Assembly: GCA_016788705.1 (NCBI GenBank)
Contig: JAEUSQ010000025.1
Coordinates: 1 to 64,000 of the forward strand
Source: Bacteroidetes Order II. bacterium
Lineage (GTDB): Bacteria; Bacteroidota; Rhodothermia; Rhodothermales; UBA2364
Reading direction: 5' to 3'
Length of the DNA stretch: 64,000 nt
In this document: positions 52,822 to 61,971 of the stretch, piece after piece
Position numbering within the stretch: position 1 is the stretch's first letter
Layout of the letters: each line of letters starts with the position of its first letter
Notes under the pieces: model-generated
Told to the model about the DNA's origin: nothing
The model's input: only the letters and a program-made list of their open reading frames with translations
Database searches by the model: none
Position numbers and translations under genes: made by a program

Positions 52822-52891
52822 CTTCGTGCAGATTTGGCAACTCGATTAGCCTTTTGGAAAGTAGTTTAGCATTTCAATTAACCCTTTATTT

Positions 52892-54091
52892 ATGGCTATT
52901 CTACACCCATTCCGTGCTTTCCGACCTGTACCCCAAGTCGCTGCACAAGTCGCATGTGTACCCTATGATGTCATCAGTACTGATGAAGCACGCGCCTTGG
53001 CATCAGGGAATCCCCTAAGTTTCCTGCACATTATCCGTCCAGAAATAAATCTCTCGGAAGGAACCGACGAACACGCAGACATCGTATATGAGACGGGCGC
53101 AGCAAAACTTGCCGCTTGGAAATTCGGCACAGACACCTTGCAAGAGGCTGAGCCTTCTCTTTACGTATATCGCTTGGTGATGAATGGTCGTTCTCAGACC
53201 GGCATTTTTGGTTGTGTAGCCGTTTCGGATTATGACAAGGGCGTCATTCTACGACACGAACGGACTCGACCCGATAAAGAGGATGATCGGACGCGCCATA
53301 TCCTAACACAGTCGGCTCATGCTGAGCCTGTGATGCTCACTTTTCGAACCGATGGGGTAGTGGAGAAAATGATGGATGAAGCCCAGTGTATAGCGCCGAT
53401 ATACGATTTTGTTGCGCCTGATGGTATTGCTCATACAGTGTGGAAAATAGAAGCTCCTGACGGATTGGTGGCCCGCTTCCAAGAAATTCCCTTCCTATAT
53501 GTGGCCGATGGCCATCACCGGTGCAAAGCAGCGAGCCGTGCGGTTGAAGCCCTCCAACCCTCGCCAGATGCGGAGTCCAACTATTTTCCGGCGGTGTTAT
53601 TTCCGATGGATCAGATGGCCATTTTGCCGTATAACCGCATTGTTTACAATATTCCAATGATGGTAACGGATTTTCTGGAGGCCCTTCAATCTTTTGGGCT
53701 CCGAGAAAATGCGACGCCAACGCCAGAAAGGAAAGGAGAGGTTTCTGTGCTAATCAATGGAAAGTGGTATGGAATTACGTTACCAGAGACGAAAAGAGGA
53801 ACCGTTGCAGACACCCTGGACGTGGCCTTGTTGGGCGAGTATGTATTGGAGCCGTTATTGGGTATTCAAGATCCAAGAACCGATAAGAATATCAATTTTG
53901 TCGGCGGCATCCGTGGTACGGTGGAATTAGAGAAATTAGTCTCGGAAGGGACTGCACAGGTGGCATTCTCGATGTATCCAACCCAGGTTGAAGAATTGCT
54001 TGCGGTTTCTGATGCAGGATTATTAATGCCGCCCAAGTCCACATGGTTCGAACCTAAACTCCGAAGCGGGTTACTGGTACATGAATTTTAA
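52892..54091 (+). CDS. DUF1015 family protein
   Basis: A 399-residue cytoplasmic protein of the DUF1015 family. Markers: AILHPFRAFRPVPQVA, the PYDVISTDEAR segment, ERTRPDKEDDR and the invariant FLYVADGHHRCKAA, then EVLIN-like middle and the C-terminal VSDAGLLMPPKSTWFEPKLRSGL. Reaction unknown. The family is persistently next to serine-pathway genes (serC/serA), as here (33-bp to serC), and probably acts in that pathway or its regulation. Upstream region carries two AAAACGTTTT palindromes. Confidence 0.9.
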   Translation: MAILHPFRAFRPVPQVAAQVACVPYDVISTDEARALASGNPLSFLHIIRPEINLSEGTDEHADIVYETGAAKLAAWKFGTDTLQEAEPSLYVYRLVMNGRSQTGIFGCVAVSDYDKGVILRHERTRPDKEDDRTRHILTQSAHAEPVMLTFRTDGVVEKMMDEAQCIAPIYDFVAPDGIAHTVWKIEAPDGLVARFQEIPFLYVADGHHRCKAASRAVEALQPSPDAESNYFPAVLFPMDQMAILPYNRIVYNIPMMVTDFLEALQSFGLRENATPTPERKGEVSVLINGKWYGITLPETKRGTVADTLDVALLGEYVLEPLLGIQDPRTDKNINFVGGIRGTVELEKLVSEGTAQVAFSMYPTQVEELLAVSDAGLLMPPKSTWFEPKLRSGLLVHEF

Positions 54092-54136
54092 TTTGGCATA
54101 AGCCTATTGTTTATAATGTTTTAGATGGAAAGACAA

Positions 54137-55216
54137 ATGAGCAAACGTTTATTCAATTTCTCTGCCGGTCCGGGTGCTTTGCCGGAGAGTGTGATGTTGG
54201 AAGTGAAAGAAGAATTGCCCGTTTTGGGTAATACTGGTGCTTCGGTGATGGAAATTAGCCACCGCTCAGCAGCTTACAAGGCCATTAACGCCTCGGCAAC
54301 AGAGCGGATGAAGCGGCTTTTGGGCATTGGCGAAGAATGGCATGTCATGTTCCTGCAAGGTGGAGCCTCCATGCAGTTTTTGCAGGTTCCGATGAACTTT
54401 CTGCGTGCGGAGGAGACCGCCGGATACTTGGTGACGGGTGCTTGGGCCAAAAAAGCGATGAAGGAGGCAAAGAGCATTGGGAACGTGCATGTTTATGCCT
54501 CCAGCGATGACCAAAACTTTAATTATATTCCCGCACAAGCAGAATGGTCGCATCATGAAGAAGCACGGTATGTGCATTATACCTCCAATAACACCATTTT
54601 TGGCACGGAATTTCACTTTACGCCCCATGTTAAGGGGCTTCCATTGGTGTGTGATGCCTCTTCGAATTTCCTGAGCCGTCCCATAGACATGGCTTCCCAT
54701 GCGCTAATCTATGCAGGGGCACAAAAAAACATTGGGCCAGCAGGGGCTACGGCGGTTTTGATACGCGAAGATTTGCTTCAGACCAAAAATTCCGGCGTTC
54801 CGACGATGTTGGATTATGGGACGCACGTAGCAGATCTCTATAATACCCCGCCTGTTTTTGCGGTGTATATTATTGAAAAAGTGCTAAAGTGGCTGGAAGA
54901 AAAAGGTGGATTGGCGGCAATGGAACAAGAAAATATTGCCAAAGCAGACCAATTGTATGCGGCATTGGATGCCACCGATTTTTACCGCCCAACGGCACGC
55001 CCAGATAGCCGTAGCCGGATGAATGTAACATTCCGCTTGGCCGATGAAGGTTTGGAGGCCAAATTTGTATCGGAAGCCAAAGCCAATGGGATGACGGATC
55101 TTAAAGGACATCGTTCGGTTGGTGGTATTCGTGCCAGTATCTACAATGCTTGTCCACCCGAAGCGGTTACGGCCTTGGTGGACTTTATGCGCGAATTTGA
55201 ACGCACCAACGGCTAA
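54137..55216 (+). CDS. serC: phosphoserine aminotransferase
   Basis: PLP-dependent transaminase of the serine (and pyridoxine) pathways, 3-phosphohydroxypyruvate plus glutamate to phosphoserine. Markers: RLFNFSAGPGALPESV, GNTGASVMEISHRS, MFLQGGASMQFLQVPMN, YTSNNTIFGTEF, and the PLP lysine in YAGAQKNIGPAGATAVLIR. ATG 54137 aligns with family N-termini (about 359 residues); an in-frame ATG at 54125 is possible. Coupled with DUF1015 upstream; also supplies PdxB/PdxA-pathway substrate with pdxA at 42985. A terminator follows at 55240. Confidence 0.95.
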   Translation: MSKRLFNFSAGPGALPESVMLEVKEELPVLGNTGASVMEISHRSAAYKAINASATERMKRLLGIGEEWHVMFLQGGASMQFLQVPMNFLRAEETAGYLVTGAWAKKAMKEAKSIGNVHVYASSDDQNFNYIPAQAEWSHHEEARYVHYTSNNTIFGTEFHFTPHVKGLPLVCDASSNFLSRPIDMASHALIYAGAQKNIGPAGATAVLIREDLLQTKNSGVPTMLDYGTHVADLYNTPPVFAVYIIEKVLKWLEEKGGLAAMEQENIAKADQLYAALDATDFYRPTARPDSRSRMNVTFRLADEGLEAKFVSEAKANGMTDLKGHRSVGGIRASIYNACPPEAVTALVDFMREFERTNG

Positions 55217-55239
55217 AACCCGCAGAAATTTGCTTATTC

Positions 55240-55275
55240 AACGCCCTTACTATTAAAGTGAGGGCGTTTTTTTTG
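55240..55275 (+). terminator. intrinsic terminator
   Basis: AACGCCCT pairs with AGGGCGTT around a 13-base loop with an inner AC/GT pair, followed by eight T. It ends the DUF1015-serC transcript. Confidence 0.88.
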
Positions 55276-55414
55276 GTGATAGGTGGATTTTAAATTACCT
55301 CAAAGAGTACGACATTTCCGTACAAGAAAAGCGGACAAAAATGGGGTGGTTTTACGTAGCTGAATCATTATCCTATTTGCTACTTAGCATCCAAACCAAT
55401 CAACTGGAGGGTCT

Positions 55415-56548
55415 ATGCGGAGAGAAATGGCTTGGTTCGGGCTTTTGATGCTCCTCTTTTTTATGCAAGATGTTTTTGCTCAGAATAAAGTGGACTTTAG
55501 TCAGTTATTGTATGCATATTTAGGATATTATCCTAAATATGAGACCGTATATGAGGTTGGATTAGGGTATATCCCAAAGTTATCTGCTGAAGTACCGATA
55601 GACTCTTTGCACGGTTTCAAAATGGAGGCATCTCTTACGCTTGGTGCAACTGCGAAATTCCGTGGATTTGAGGAAATAAACGGAAACGCGGGTATTAGTC
55701 CCTATCGCCTTTGGATCCGCTATGCCACACCCCAAGCCGAAGCTCGGATCGGACTACAAAGCATTGAGTTTGGTTCTGCACAGTTTTTGCGCCCGCTTCA
55801 ATGGTTCGACCAGAAAGATCCGAACGACCCATTACGGATGAGTCGAGGGGTTTATGCGCTCTTAGGTCGTTATTATTTTCCGAATAATGCGAATGTATGG
55901 GGTTGGGGGCTTTACGGCAATAAACAACTGGGTTTACAATATGTTGTGCCTGTTAGTCCGAAGCATCTCGGATTGGGAGGGCGCTTCCAGTTGCCCATCC
56001 CGAAAGGAGAGGCCGCCATCTCATTTAATCGTTCAACGCTGCATCAAGAAGTCGTCATGCAAAACAAGCCCATTGTGCATGAAAATCGGTTTGGATTCGA
56101 TGCCAAAGCGGATTTGAAGATAGGCGTATGGGTGGAAATGTCTTTTTCGACGCTATCGGAAGCCTTAAATAAAGTTCGTTATCGTCGGTTATTAACATTT
56201 GGGGTCGATTATACAGTGGGTTTAGGAAATGGCCTGTCACTCCAAACCGAACACTTGATCAGTTCTTTCGGGGATACTCGTTTAGAATGGGGGAATCTGG
56301 ATGTATTGAGTGTATTGTCTTTACAATATCCCCTCACGCTTTCGGATATGATTGGTATCATGGTTTATCGCCAGTGGAAGTCTGAAAAAAGTTTTGTAGT
56401 TGCACAATATCGTCACGATTTTCGGAAATGGACTGTTTTTGCAGTAGGATTTTTGGGAGCCTCGCAACAGGCCAACTTACCGGAGAGTGAAATTGAGGCT
56501 ACGATGTTCACGCCCGGGATTCGGTTTTTGCTCATGTATCATCGTTAA
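55415..56548 (+). CDS. exported beta-barrel-like outer-membrane protein
   Basis: A 377-residue protein with a signal peptide ending VFAQ. The mature part is a succession of amphipathic strands, with many aromatic ends (LLYAYLGYYPKYETVYEVGLGYI, PYRLWIRYATPQAEARIGLQSIEFG), consistent with a 14-16 stranded outer-membrane barrel of porin type; no named family was identified. GGAGG lies 5 bases before the ATG. It is the first gene of a five-gene operon with an ABC ATPase, two FtsX-type permeases and a LolA-like protein, which implies a joint role in export across the envelope. Confidence 0.78.
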   Translation: MRREMAWFGLLMLLFFMQDVFAQNKVDFSQLLYAYLGYYPKYETVYEVGLGYIPKLSAEVPIDSLHGFKMEASLTLGATAKFRGFEEINGNAGISPYRLWIRYATPQAEARIGLQSIEFGSAQFLRPLQWFDQKDPNDPLRMSRGVYALLGRYYFPNNANVWGWGLYGNKQLGLQYVVPVSPKHLGLGGRFQLPIPKGEAAISFNRSTLHQEVVMQNKPIVHENRFGFDAKADLKIGVWVEMSFSTLSEALNKVRYRRLLTFGVDYTVGLGNGLSLQTEHLISSFGDTRLEWGNLDVLSVLSLQYPLTLSDMIGIMVYRQWKSEKSFVVAQYRHDFRKWTVFAVGFLGASQQANLPESEIEATMFTPGIRFLLMYHR

Positions 56549-56552
56549 GGTT

Positions 56553-57254
56553 ATGAAAAATACAAAAGAAATCATACGACTTTCTGACGTAACGAAACGT
56601 TTTCCGGTGGGAGATACAGAATTTACCGCCCTAAAGAACATAGACCTTTCATTTTCTGAGGGTGAATTTGCTGGATTTGTAGGGCCAAGCGGTTCTGGGA
56701 AAAGCACCTTACTCAATATAATTGGCTCGTTAGATGTACCAAGTACAGGACAATCTTTGGTATTGGGACAGGACATTGCCAAACTTAGTCACAAGGCTTC
56801 TGCCGAACTTAGGAACTGCCACCTTGGATTTATCTTTCAGGTATATAACCTTTTACCTGTTTATACGGTATATGAAAACGTAGAATTTGCCTTGTTACTC
56901 CAAAATGTATCCGCATCGGAGCGAAAAAAAGCCGTTATGGAGGCTTTGGAGTGGGTGGGGCTGGCTACCTTGGCACATAAAAAACCCGATAAATTATCGG
57001 GAGGTGAAGGACAACGGGTGGCTATTGCGCGCGCAATGGTGAAGCGTCCCGCGATTCTGCTGGCAGACGAACCGACCGCAAACTTGGACGCAACAAATGC
57101 GCACCTGATTCTTCAGACCATGAAACGCTTGAACGAAGAATTAAATACTACATTCCTTTTCTCTACACACGACGAAAAGGTGATGGGGTATTTAGATCGA
57201 ATTATCCATCTAAGAGATGGTAAGGTCGAGTTAGACGAAGTGTTTAAAAAATAA
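56553..57254 (+). CDS. ABC transporter ATPase, LolD/MacB type
   Basis: A 233-residue ATPase. Walker A GPSGSGKST, Q-loop FIFQVYNLLPVYTVYENVEFAL, signature LSGGEGQRVAIARAM, Walker B AILLADEPTANLD, H-loop STHD. The arrangement VYNLLPVYTVYENVE is that of LolD/MacB/FtsE-like ATPases that partner with FtsX-type permeases. The long frame begins at 56487, but ATG 56553, preceded by AAGG, is 4 bp after the barrel stop and gives the standard N-terminus. It energises the two permeases encoded just downstream. Confidence 0.93.
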   Translation: MKNTKEIIRLSDVTKRFPVGDTEFTALKNIDLSFSEGEFAGFVGPSGSGKSTLLNIIGSLDVPSTGQSLVLGQDIAKLSHKASAELRNCHLGFIFQVYNLLPVYTVYENVEFALLLQNVSASERKKAVMEALEWVGLATLAHKKPDKLSGGEGQRVAIARAMVKRPAILLADEPTANLDATNAHLILQTMKRLNEELNTTFLFSTHDEKVMGYLDRIIHLRDGKVELDEVFKK

Positions 57255-57267
57255 TGATTTACGACCT

Positions 57268-58425
57268 ATGAAGCTCGCTTTTCTATTAGCCTATAAGAAC
57301 CTAATTGGAGCCGGAGTGCGCACATGGCTAAATGTGGGCGTGCTTACATTCGCGTTTTGGGTGATCCTTTTTTATAATGGCCTGCTGGATGGTTGGAACC
57401 AACAGGCGCGCCGAGCAACGATTGCATGGGAATATGGTGAGGGGCAAATTTGGTATAAAGGGTACGATCCGCTAGATCCGTTTAGTATTCAGGATGCACA
57501 TGGGGTGTGGCCCAACGCAACAAAAGATGCCGTTCCTGTACTGATTCGATCTGCGGCTTTATATCCACAAAACAGAATGATTCAGGTTTCTTTAGTAGGT
57601 ATTTCTCGAAATCAAACAAAGTTGGCTTTGCCTACCAAAACGTTTTCTGATGATTCATCGAGTGATGTACCTGCGATAATTGGAAAGCGTATGGCCGAGA
57701 GTGCCAAACTAAAAAAGGGAGACCAAGTATTGTTGCGCTGGCGTGACCAAAATGGGACTTTTGATGCCGCCAATATCACAATCGCTGAGGTCTTTAAAAC
57801 CGATGTACCAACTGTTGATCAGGGTAAAATCTGGATTCCGATTGAGCGGTTGTGGGAGATGACTGGGTTGCAAAACCATGCAAGTTATTATGTGTTCGGG
57901 GATAAAAATGTGCAAAACTTAGATCAGCATTGGGTGTTAATGCCGCAAGAGAAACTTCTTTCCGACTTAGACGCAATCATTGCCTCGAAAAAAACGGGAT
58001 CGGCCATCATGTATCTATTGTTATTGGCCATTGCATTATTGGCCATTTTTGATACCCAAGTCTTGTCTGTTTTTCGGAGGCAACGAGAAATTGGTACCTA
58101 CATTGCGCTGGGGATGACGCGTTGGCAAGTGGTGGGGATCTTCACCGTAGAAGGAAGCATGTATAGCTTTTTTGCGATGCTCGTAGGGGTAGTGCTTGGT
58201 GCGCCGTTTTTGGGCTATGTGGCGCAGAAGGGTATTGCGTTTCCTGCCTCTTCTCAAGATTTTGGCATCGCTATGGCCGAACGGGTGTTTCCTGTTTTTG
58301 GTTTTCAATTAGTTGTATTTACGATTGCATTGGTTGTGATTTCTGCTACTATCGTGAGCTTTTTCCCTGCTCGACGTATTGCTCGTATGAATCCAGTTGA
58401 TGCCCTAAAAGGAAAAATTGTGTGA
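57268..58425 (+). CDS. FtsX/LolE-type ABC permease, first subunit
   Basis: A 385-residue membrane protein: one N-terminal transmembrane helix (about 18-42), a periplasmic domain (about 45-240), and three C-terminal helices (about 245-270, 295-320, 345-375), ending PARRIARMNPVDALKGK, the classic FtsX-like end. It forms a heterodimeric permease with the protein whose GTG start overlaps its stop. Substrates of the family include lipoproteins, peptides and toxins; here the LolA-like neighbour favours lipid-modified cargo. Confidence 0.9.
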   Translation: MKLAFLLAYKNLIGAGVRTWLNVGVLTFAFWVILFYNGLLDGWNQQARRATIAWEYGEGQIWYKGYDPLDPFSIQDAHGVWPNATKDAVPVLIRSAALYPQNRMIQVSLVGISRNQTKLALPTKTFSDDSSSDVPAIIGKRMAESAKLKKGDQVLLRWRDQNGTFDAANITIAEVFKTDVPTVDQGKIWIPIERLWEMTGLQNHASYYVFGDKNVQNLDQHWVLMPQEKLLSDLDAIIASKKTGSAIMYLLLLAIALLAIFDTQVLSVFRRQREIGTYIALGMTRWQVVGIFTVEGSMYSFFAMLVGVVLGAPFLGYVAQKGIAFPASSQDFGIAMAERVFPVFGFQLVVFTIALVVISATIVSFFPARRIARMNPVDALKGKIV

Positions 58426-59693
58426 TTACATTTCTTCTCAAAGGCATGTTGCGCGATAAAAACCGGAGCTTGCTTCCTGTGTTAATTGTTACAATTGGGG
58501 TAGCATTAACGGTTCTCCTGAGTGGCTATTTACGCGGCGTTATGGATGATGTAAGCGACGTAAATGCCCGTTTCGAGACCGGACATGTGAAAATAATGAC
58601 CCGTGCTTTTGCCGAAAATAAAGCCCAATTACCTTTGGACTTGGCTTTGTTGGGTGTAGATAGTTTGCATAAGTCTTTGAAAAAACAATTCCCTAACATG
58701 AGCTGGGTAAGTAGAACCCGTTTTGGAGGCATATTAGATGTCCCTGATACGTTCGGGAATTCTCGTGGCCAAGGGCCTGTGTTTGGGATTGCCTTAGATT
58801 TTCTATCGAAAGGGACGTTAGAGCCAGAAAGGATGAATATCCCGAAATCAATTGTTCGAGGAAGATTGCCACAAACGCTTGGAGAGATGTTGGTGGGTGA
58901 GGATTTTGCACACAAACTCAAGATCAAAATAGGAGATCAAGTGACGCATTTTGGAAGCACCATGAATGGTAGTATGTCTTTCAAAAACTTTGTGGTGACC
59001 GGCACAGTACGGTTTGGGATGGCGGCAATGGACAAGGGAACGGTTCTGATGGACATTCAGGATGCGCAGGCAATGTTGGATATGATAGACGGTACTGGAG
59101 AATTACTCGGATATAGTAATAAGAATATCTATGATGATGCCTCGATGCAAGAAGTAGTTCACACTTTTAACAACCGCCAATCTTTATCGGATGAATTTGC
59201 TCCTGTTATGCTCACCCTAAAACAACAAAATAACTTGGGTGAGTTGATAGATTACTCCACCCAAATGTCGGGTGCTTATGTGTTTATTTTTGTGTTGGCA
59301 ATGGCTGTTGTTTTGTGGAATACAGGCCTCTTAGGCGGTCTCCGCCGCTACAAGGAGTTTGGTATTCGGTTAGCATTAGGCGAAGGCAAAAGCCACATGT
59401 ACCGTACACTCATTTTGGAATCGGTCGCTGTTGGTTTTGTTGGCTCGGTATTGGGGATGCTCGTAGGGCTTTCGGGTGTTTATTATTTACAAACATATGG
59501 CTTGGATATTAGTGATATGATGGAAAACTCGGCGATGTTAATTCCTTCCATTATTCGAGCAAAAATTACGCCCGATTTGTTTATAATTGGATTTGTTCCG
59601 GGTCTATTGGCCACTACATTAGGTGCGATGCTGTCAGGAATTGGCATCTTTAAACGTCAGACAGCATCTCTATTCAAAGAATTAGAAGTGTAA
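58422..59693 (+). CDS. FtsX/LolC-type ABC permease, second subunit
   Basis: A 423-residue permease with the same plan: N-terminal helix (about 15-40), large periplasmic domain with GTLEPERMNIPKSIVRGRLP, and three C-terminal helices, including YKEFGIRLALGEGKSHMYRTLILES, the usual FtsX coupling-helix region. It starts with GTG at 58422, whose last bases overlap the TGA of the first subunit (GTGA). The periplasmic domains of the two permeases are divergent, consistent with a heterodimer. Confidence 0.9.
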   Translation: MITFLLKGMLRDKNRSLLPVLIVTIGVALTVLLSGYLRGVMDDVSDVNARFETGHVKIMTRAFAENKAQLPLDLALLGVDSLHKSLKKQFPNMSWVSRTRFGGILDVPDTFGNSRGQGPVFGIALDFLSKGTLEPERMNIPKSIVRGRLPQTLGEMLVGEDFAHKLKIKIGDQVTHFGSTMNGSMSFKNFVVTGTVRFGMAAMDKGTVLMDIQDAQAMLDMIDGTGELLGYSNKNIYDDASMQEVVHTFNNRQSLSDEFAPVMLTLKQQNNLGELIDYSTQMSGAYVFIFVLAMAVVLWNTGLLGGLRRYKEFGIRLALGEGKSHMYRTLILESVAVGFVGSVLGMLVGLSGVYYLQTYGLDISDMMENSAMLIPSIIRAKITPDLFIIGFVPGLLATTLGAMLSGIGIFKRQTASLFKELEV

Positions 59694-59704
59694 TTGGAGG
59701 TGAT

Positions 59705-60445
59705 ATGAAAACATTTTTTTGGTTAATCTTTTTATTTACTCCGGTAGTATTGCTGCCCCCCAAGATAATTGACCCAGTAGCCATTTTACAAAAAGTGGAT
59801 GCAAACCTAACTTCCCGCACCCGTATTATGGAGAGTAGTATGGTGATTTATGGACGGCGAGCAAATCGAACCATCACCTCGAAGGTGTATGCAGAAGGTA
59901 ACGATAAAGCCTATACAGAGTATTTGTCCCCAGAACGGGAAAAAGGCACTAAAATGCTTAAATTAGGCCAGATGCTATGGATTTATTCTCCTGAAACAGA
60001 TAGAACCATTCAGCTTTCAGGGCACTTATTGCGACAATCTGTGATGGGATCGGATTTGTCATACGAAGACATGATGGAAGACCGAAAACTTACAGACGTT
60101 TATAACGCGAAGCAACTGGGAAAGGAACAAATGGGGAACAGGTCTTGTGTTGTTTTGGAATTAAATGCAAAAGTTAATGACGTAAATTATGTAAAACAAA
60201 AAATCTGGATTGACGAAGAAAGATTTGTGCCATTAAAACAGGAGCTTTATGCTAAAAGTGGGCAATTATTAAAAATTGTTTCTATGACTGATGTGAAAAA
60301 AGTTGGGGTACGTTGGTTCCCACATAAAATGAATTACAAAGATGCCCTAAAAAACGGGCAAGGTACCGATTTTATTATCCTAAAAATTCAATTTGATGCC
60401 CCTATTCCGACAGGGATTTTCTCGAAGGCTGTCTTAAAGCGATGA
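59705..60445 (+). CDS. LolA-like outer-membrane lipoprotein-sorting protein
   Basis: A 246-residue protein with an N-terminal signal sequence (MKTFFWLIFLFTPVVLL) and an outer-membrane lipoprotein-sorting (LolA/LolB-like) fold: MESSMVIYGRRANRTITSKVY, ILWIYSPETDRTIQLSG-type strand pattern (LWIYSPETDRTIQLS), MGSDLSYEDMMEDRKLTDVY, ELNAKVNDVNYVKQKIWIDEERFVP. No lipobox cysteine. A perfect GGAGGTGAT ribosome site precedes the ATG. As the last gene of the operon it probably carries cargo between the permeases and the outer membrane. Confidence 0.87.
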   Translation: MKTFFWLIFLFTPVVLLPPKIIDPVAILQKVDANLTSRTRIMESSMVIYGRRANRTITSKVYAEGNDKAYTEYLSPEREKGTKMLKLGQMLWIYSPETDRTIQLSGHLLRQSVMGSDLSYEDMMEDRKLTDVYNAKQLGKEQMGNRSCVVLELNAKVNDVNYVKQKIWIDEERFVPLKQELYAKSGQLLKIVSMTDVKKVGVRWFPHKMNYKDALKNGQGTDFIILKIQFDAPIPTGIFSKAVLKR

Positions 60446-60474
60446 GATGTTCGCAGGAGGAACTATAGCTACGC

Positions 60475-61200
60475 TTAAGGACAATACACCGCTAAAAATC
60501 GGCGGATAATGGTGGATGCGATGGGGGTATCCTCGAAAGAATCTAAGATAGCAGCCAAGTGATGGGCCACTTCTGGATAATGTTGTTGGTAACGGATCAC
60601 GCGGTCTGCGATCGTTGCGCGGTCTAATTCGCTATGAAACTGAGTGCCATAAATCGGCAACCCTTTTATCCGAAAAGCCTGAAACGGCGCGGTTTCATTG
60701 GTGGCCAATTCAATGGCATCAGGTGGTAGCACGGAAACGCGGTCGTGATGCCCGGCATTTACCCGTAATCTTTGGGGCATTCCACTGAAGACCGGATCAT
60801 TTTGTCCTTCTTCGTTCAGAAAAACGTCTTTTGCCCCCATTTCGGACCGAAGCGGGTCGTGGATGACTGTTCCGCCGAGGGCACGCGCCAAAAATTGATG
60901 CCCCCAACAAGACCCAAAAATGGGTATGTTATCCATCATACAACGATGGATGAAGGCGATAAACTCCGGAACCCAAAGATAATCCGCATAGGCGGAATAG
61001 CCGCTTGAACCACCGATAATTACAGCGTCCAACCCGGTAACAAAACAAGGCAAGGCATGTCCGGCGGCGAGATTGGCTACCAGAAGACTGTCGAATGGTT
61101 GGCCGCAACACGTTGCAAAAGACCGTTGTTCCTCTTGTTGGGTCAACTCATCTTCCCGTACCTGAACCAGTAAAATTTTTCTTATTCGTCCAATTGCCAT
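60475..61200 (-). CDS. class I glutamine amidotransferase-like protein
   Basis: A 241-residue protein of the GATase1/GMP synthase-like family. The nucleophile elbow is GSCWGHQFLARALGG (C98) and the catalytic histidine and glutamate are in TQFHSELDRATIADR. VIIGGSSGYSAYADYLWVPEF is typical. It lacks a synthetase domain, so it is a stand-alone amidotransferase or protease-type hydrolase with unknown partner. Its start overlaps the end of maf by 19 bases. It is convergent with the LolA-like gene 30 bp away. Confidence 0.87.
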   Translation of the reverse strand: MAIGRIRKILLVQVREDELTQQEEQRSFATCCGQPFDSLLVANLAAGHALPCFVTGLDAVIIGGSSGYSAYADYLWVPEFIAFIHRCMMDNIPIFGSCWGHQFLARALGGTVIHDPLRSEMGAKDVFLNEEGQNDPVFSGMPQRLRVNAGHHDRVSVLPPDAIELATNETAPFQAFRIKGLPIYGTQFHSELDRATIADRVIRYQQHYPEVAHHLAAILDSFEDTPIASTIIRRFLAVYCP

Positions 61201-61784
61201 AGATCGGCAAAGTTTTGTTTGAGTGTTTTATACAAAAGGTGCAAGGGTAATCCCATTACATTATAATAATCGCCTTCGATGCGTTCAATAAACAGGGCCC
61301 CCCAATCATCCTGAATGCCATATGCACCTGCTTTATCCATTGGCGAGCCTGAAGCCACATACCGCCGGATTTCGGCATCAGACATTGGATAAAAGAATAC
61401 TTCAGATTGTTCAACTGCGGTCACTATACGGTTAGAGGTGCCCTGTGCGAGGCAAATTCCCGTATAGACCGTATTGCTTCGGCCAGACAATGCTTTTAGC
61501 ATCCAAAAGGCCTCCTCTGGGTCTTTGGGTTTTCCTAAGATGGCCTCGTCTAGCACCACAATCGTGTCTGCGGCCAAGATAAGGCTTGTCGTAAATCGGC
61601 TTAGAAGGTCTTCCACTTTCTGACGCGCCAATGAAGTGACTACTTCCGGAGGGGGTAGGTTTTCTGGCACGATTTCTGTGATATCGCTAGGCTGAGCCCT
61701 AAAATCCCAGCCTAACATGTTCAACAACTGTTTTCTACGTGGCGATTGTGACGCCAAAAGCAGGGGTACTTGGAACCGTATCAT
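61182..61784 (-). CDS. maf: Maf nucleotide pyrophosphatase
   Basis: A 200-residue enzyme that hydrolyses non-canonical or modified NTPs to NMP. Markers: LLLASQSPRRKQLLNMLG (active-site arginines), ILAADTIVVLDEAILGKPKDPEEA, GRSNTVYTGICL, MDKAGAYGIQDDWGALFIERIEGDYYNVMGLPL. The Maf family also has a septum-inhibiting role. Same strand as and upstream of the amidotransferase. Confidence 0.95.
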   Translation of the reverse strand: MIRFQVPLLLASQSPRRKQLLNMLGWDFRAQPSDITEIVPENLPPPEVVTSLARQKVEDLLSRFTTSLILAADTIVVLDEAILGKPKDPEEAFWMLKALSGRSNTVYTGICLAQGTSNRIVTAVEQSEVFFYPMSDAEIRRYVASGSPMDKAGAYGIQDDWGALFIERIEGDYYNVMGLPLHLLYKTLKQNFADLWQLDE

Positions 61785-61941
61785 GTTTTTGGGGCCAAAA
61801 TAAGGGTAATAAAAGTCTTTCGGTATTGTATAATGGTCTCTTTTGAAGAGGTGTTGATAAAAAATGTTTGTCGGGAAGGTCTGTTTGGGCTATTTTAATA
61901 AACTAACCCACCGTTACATCGGACGGATTGTTGTTACGTGC

Positions 61942-61956
61942 GCCGATACAATCGGC
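61942..61956. promoter_or_regulatory. short perfect inverted repeat upstream of the first ParA gene
   Basis: GCCGAT and ATCGGC separated by three bases, centred about 23 bases before ATG 61972. Candidate autoregulatory site for the ParA protein; a chance match is possible. Confidence 0.3.
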
Positions 61957-61971
61957 TAATTCGCCTACCTT

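Larger units (their letters stand above)
52536..52891. other. 356-bp intergenic region with two palindromes
   Basis: The region upstream of the DUF1015 gene contains two copies of AAAACGTTTT, listed separately. No small gene, terminator or RNA was recognised in the rest. Confidence 0.5.
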
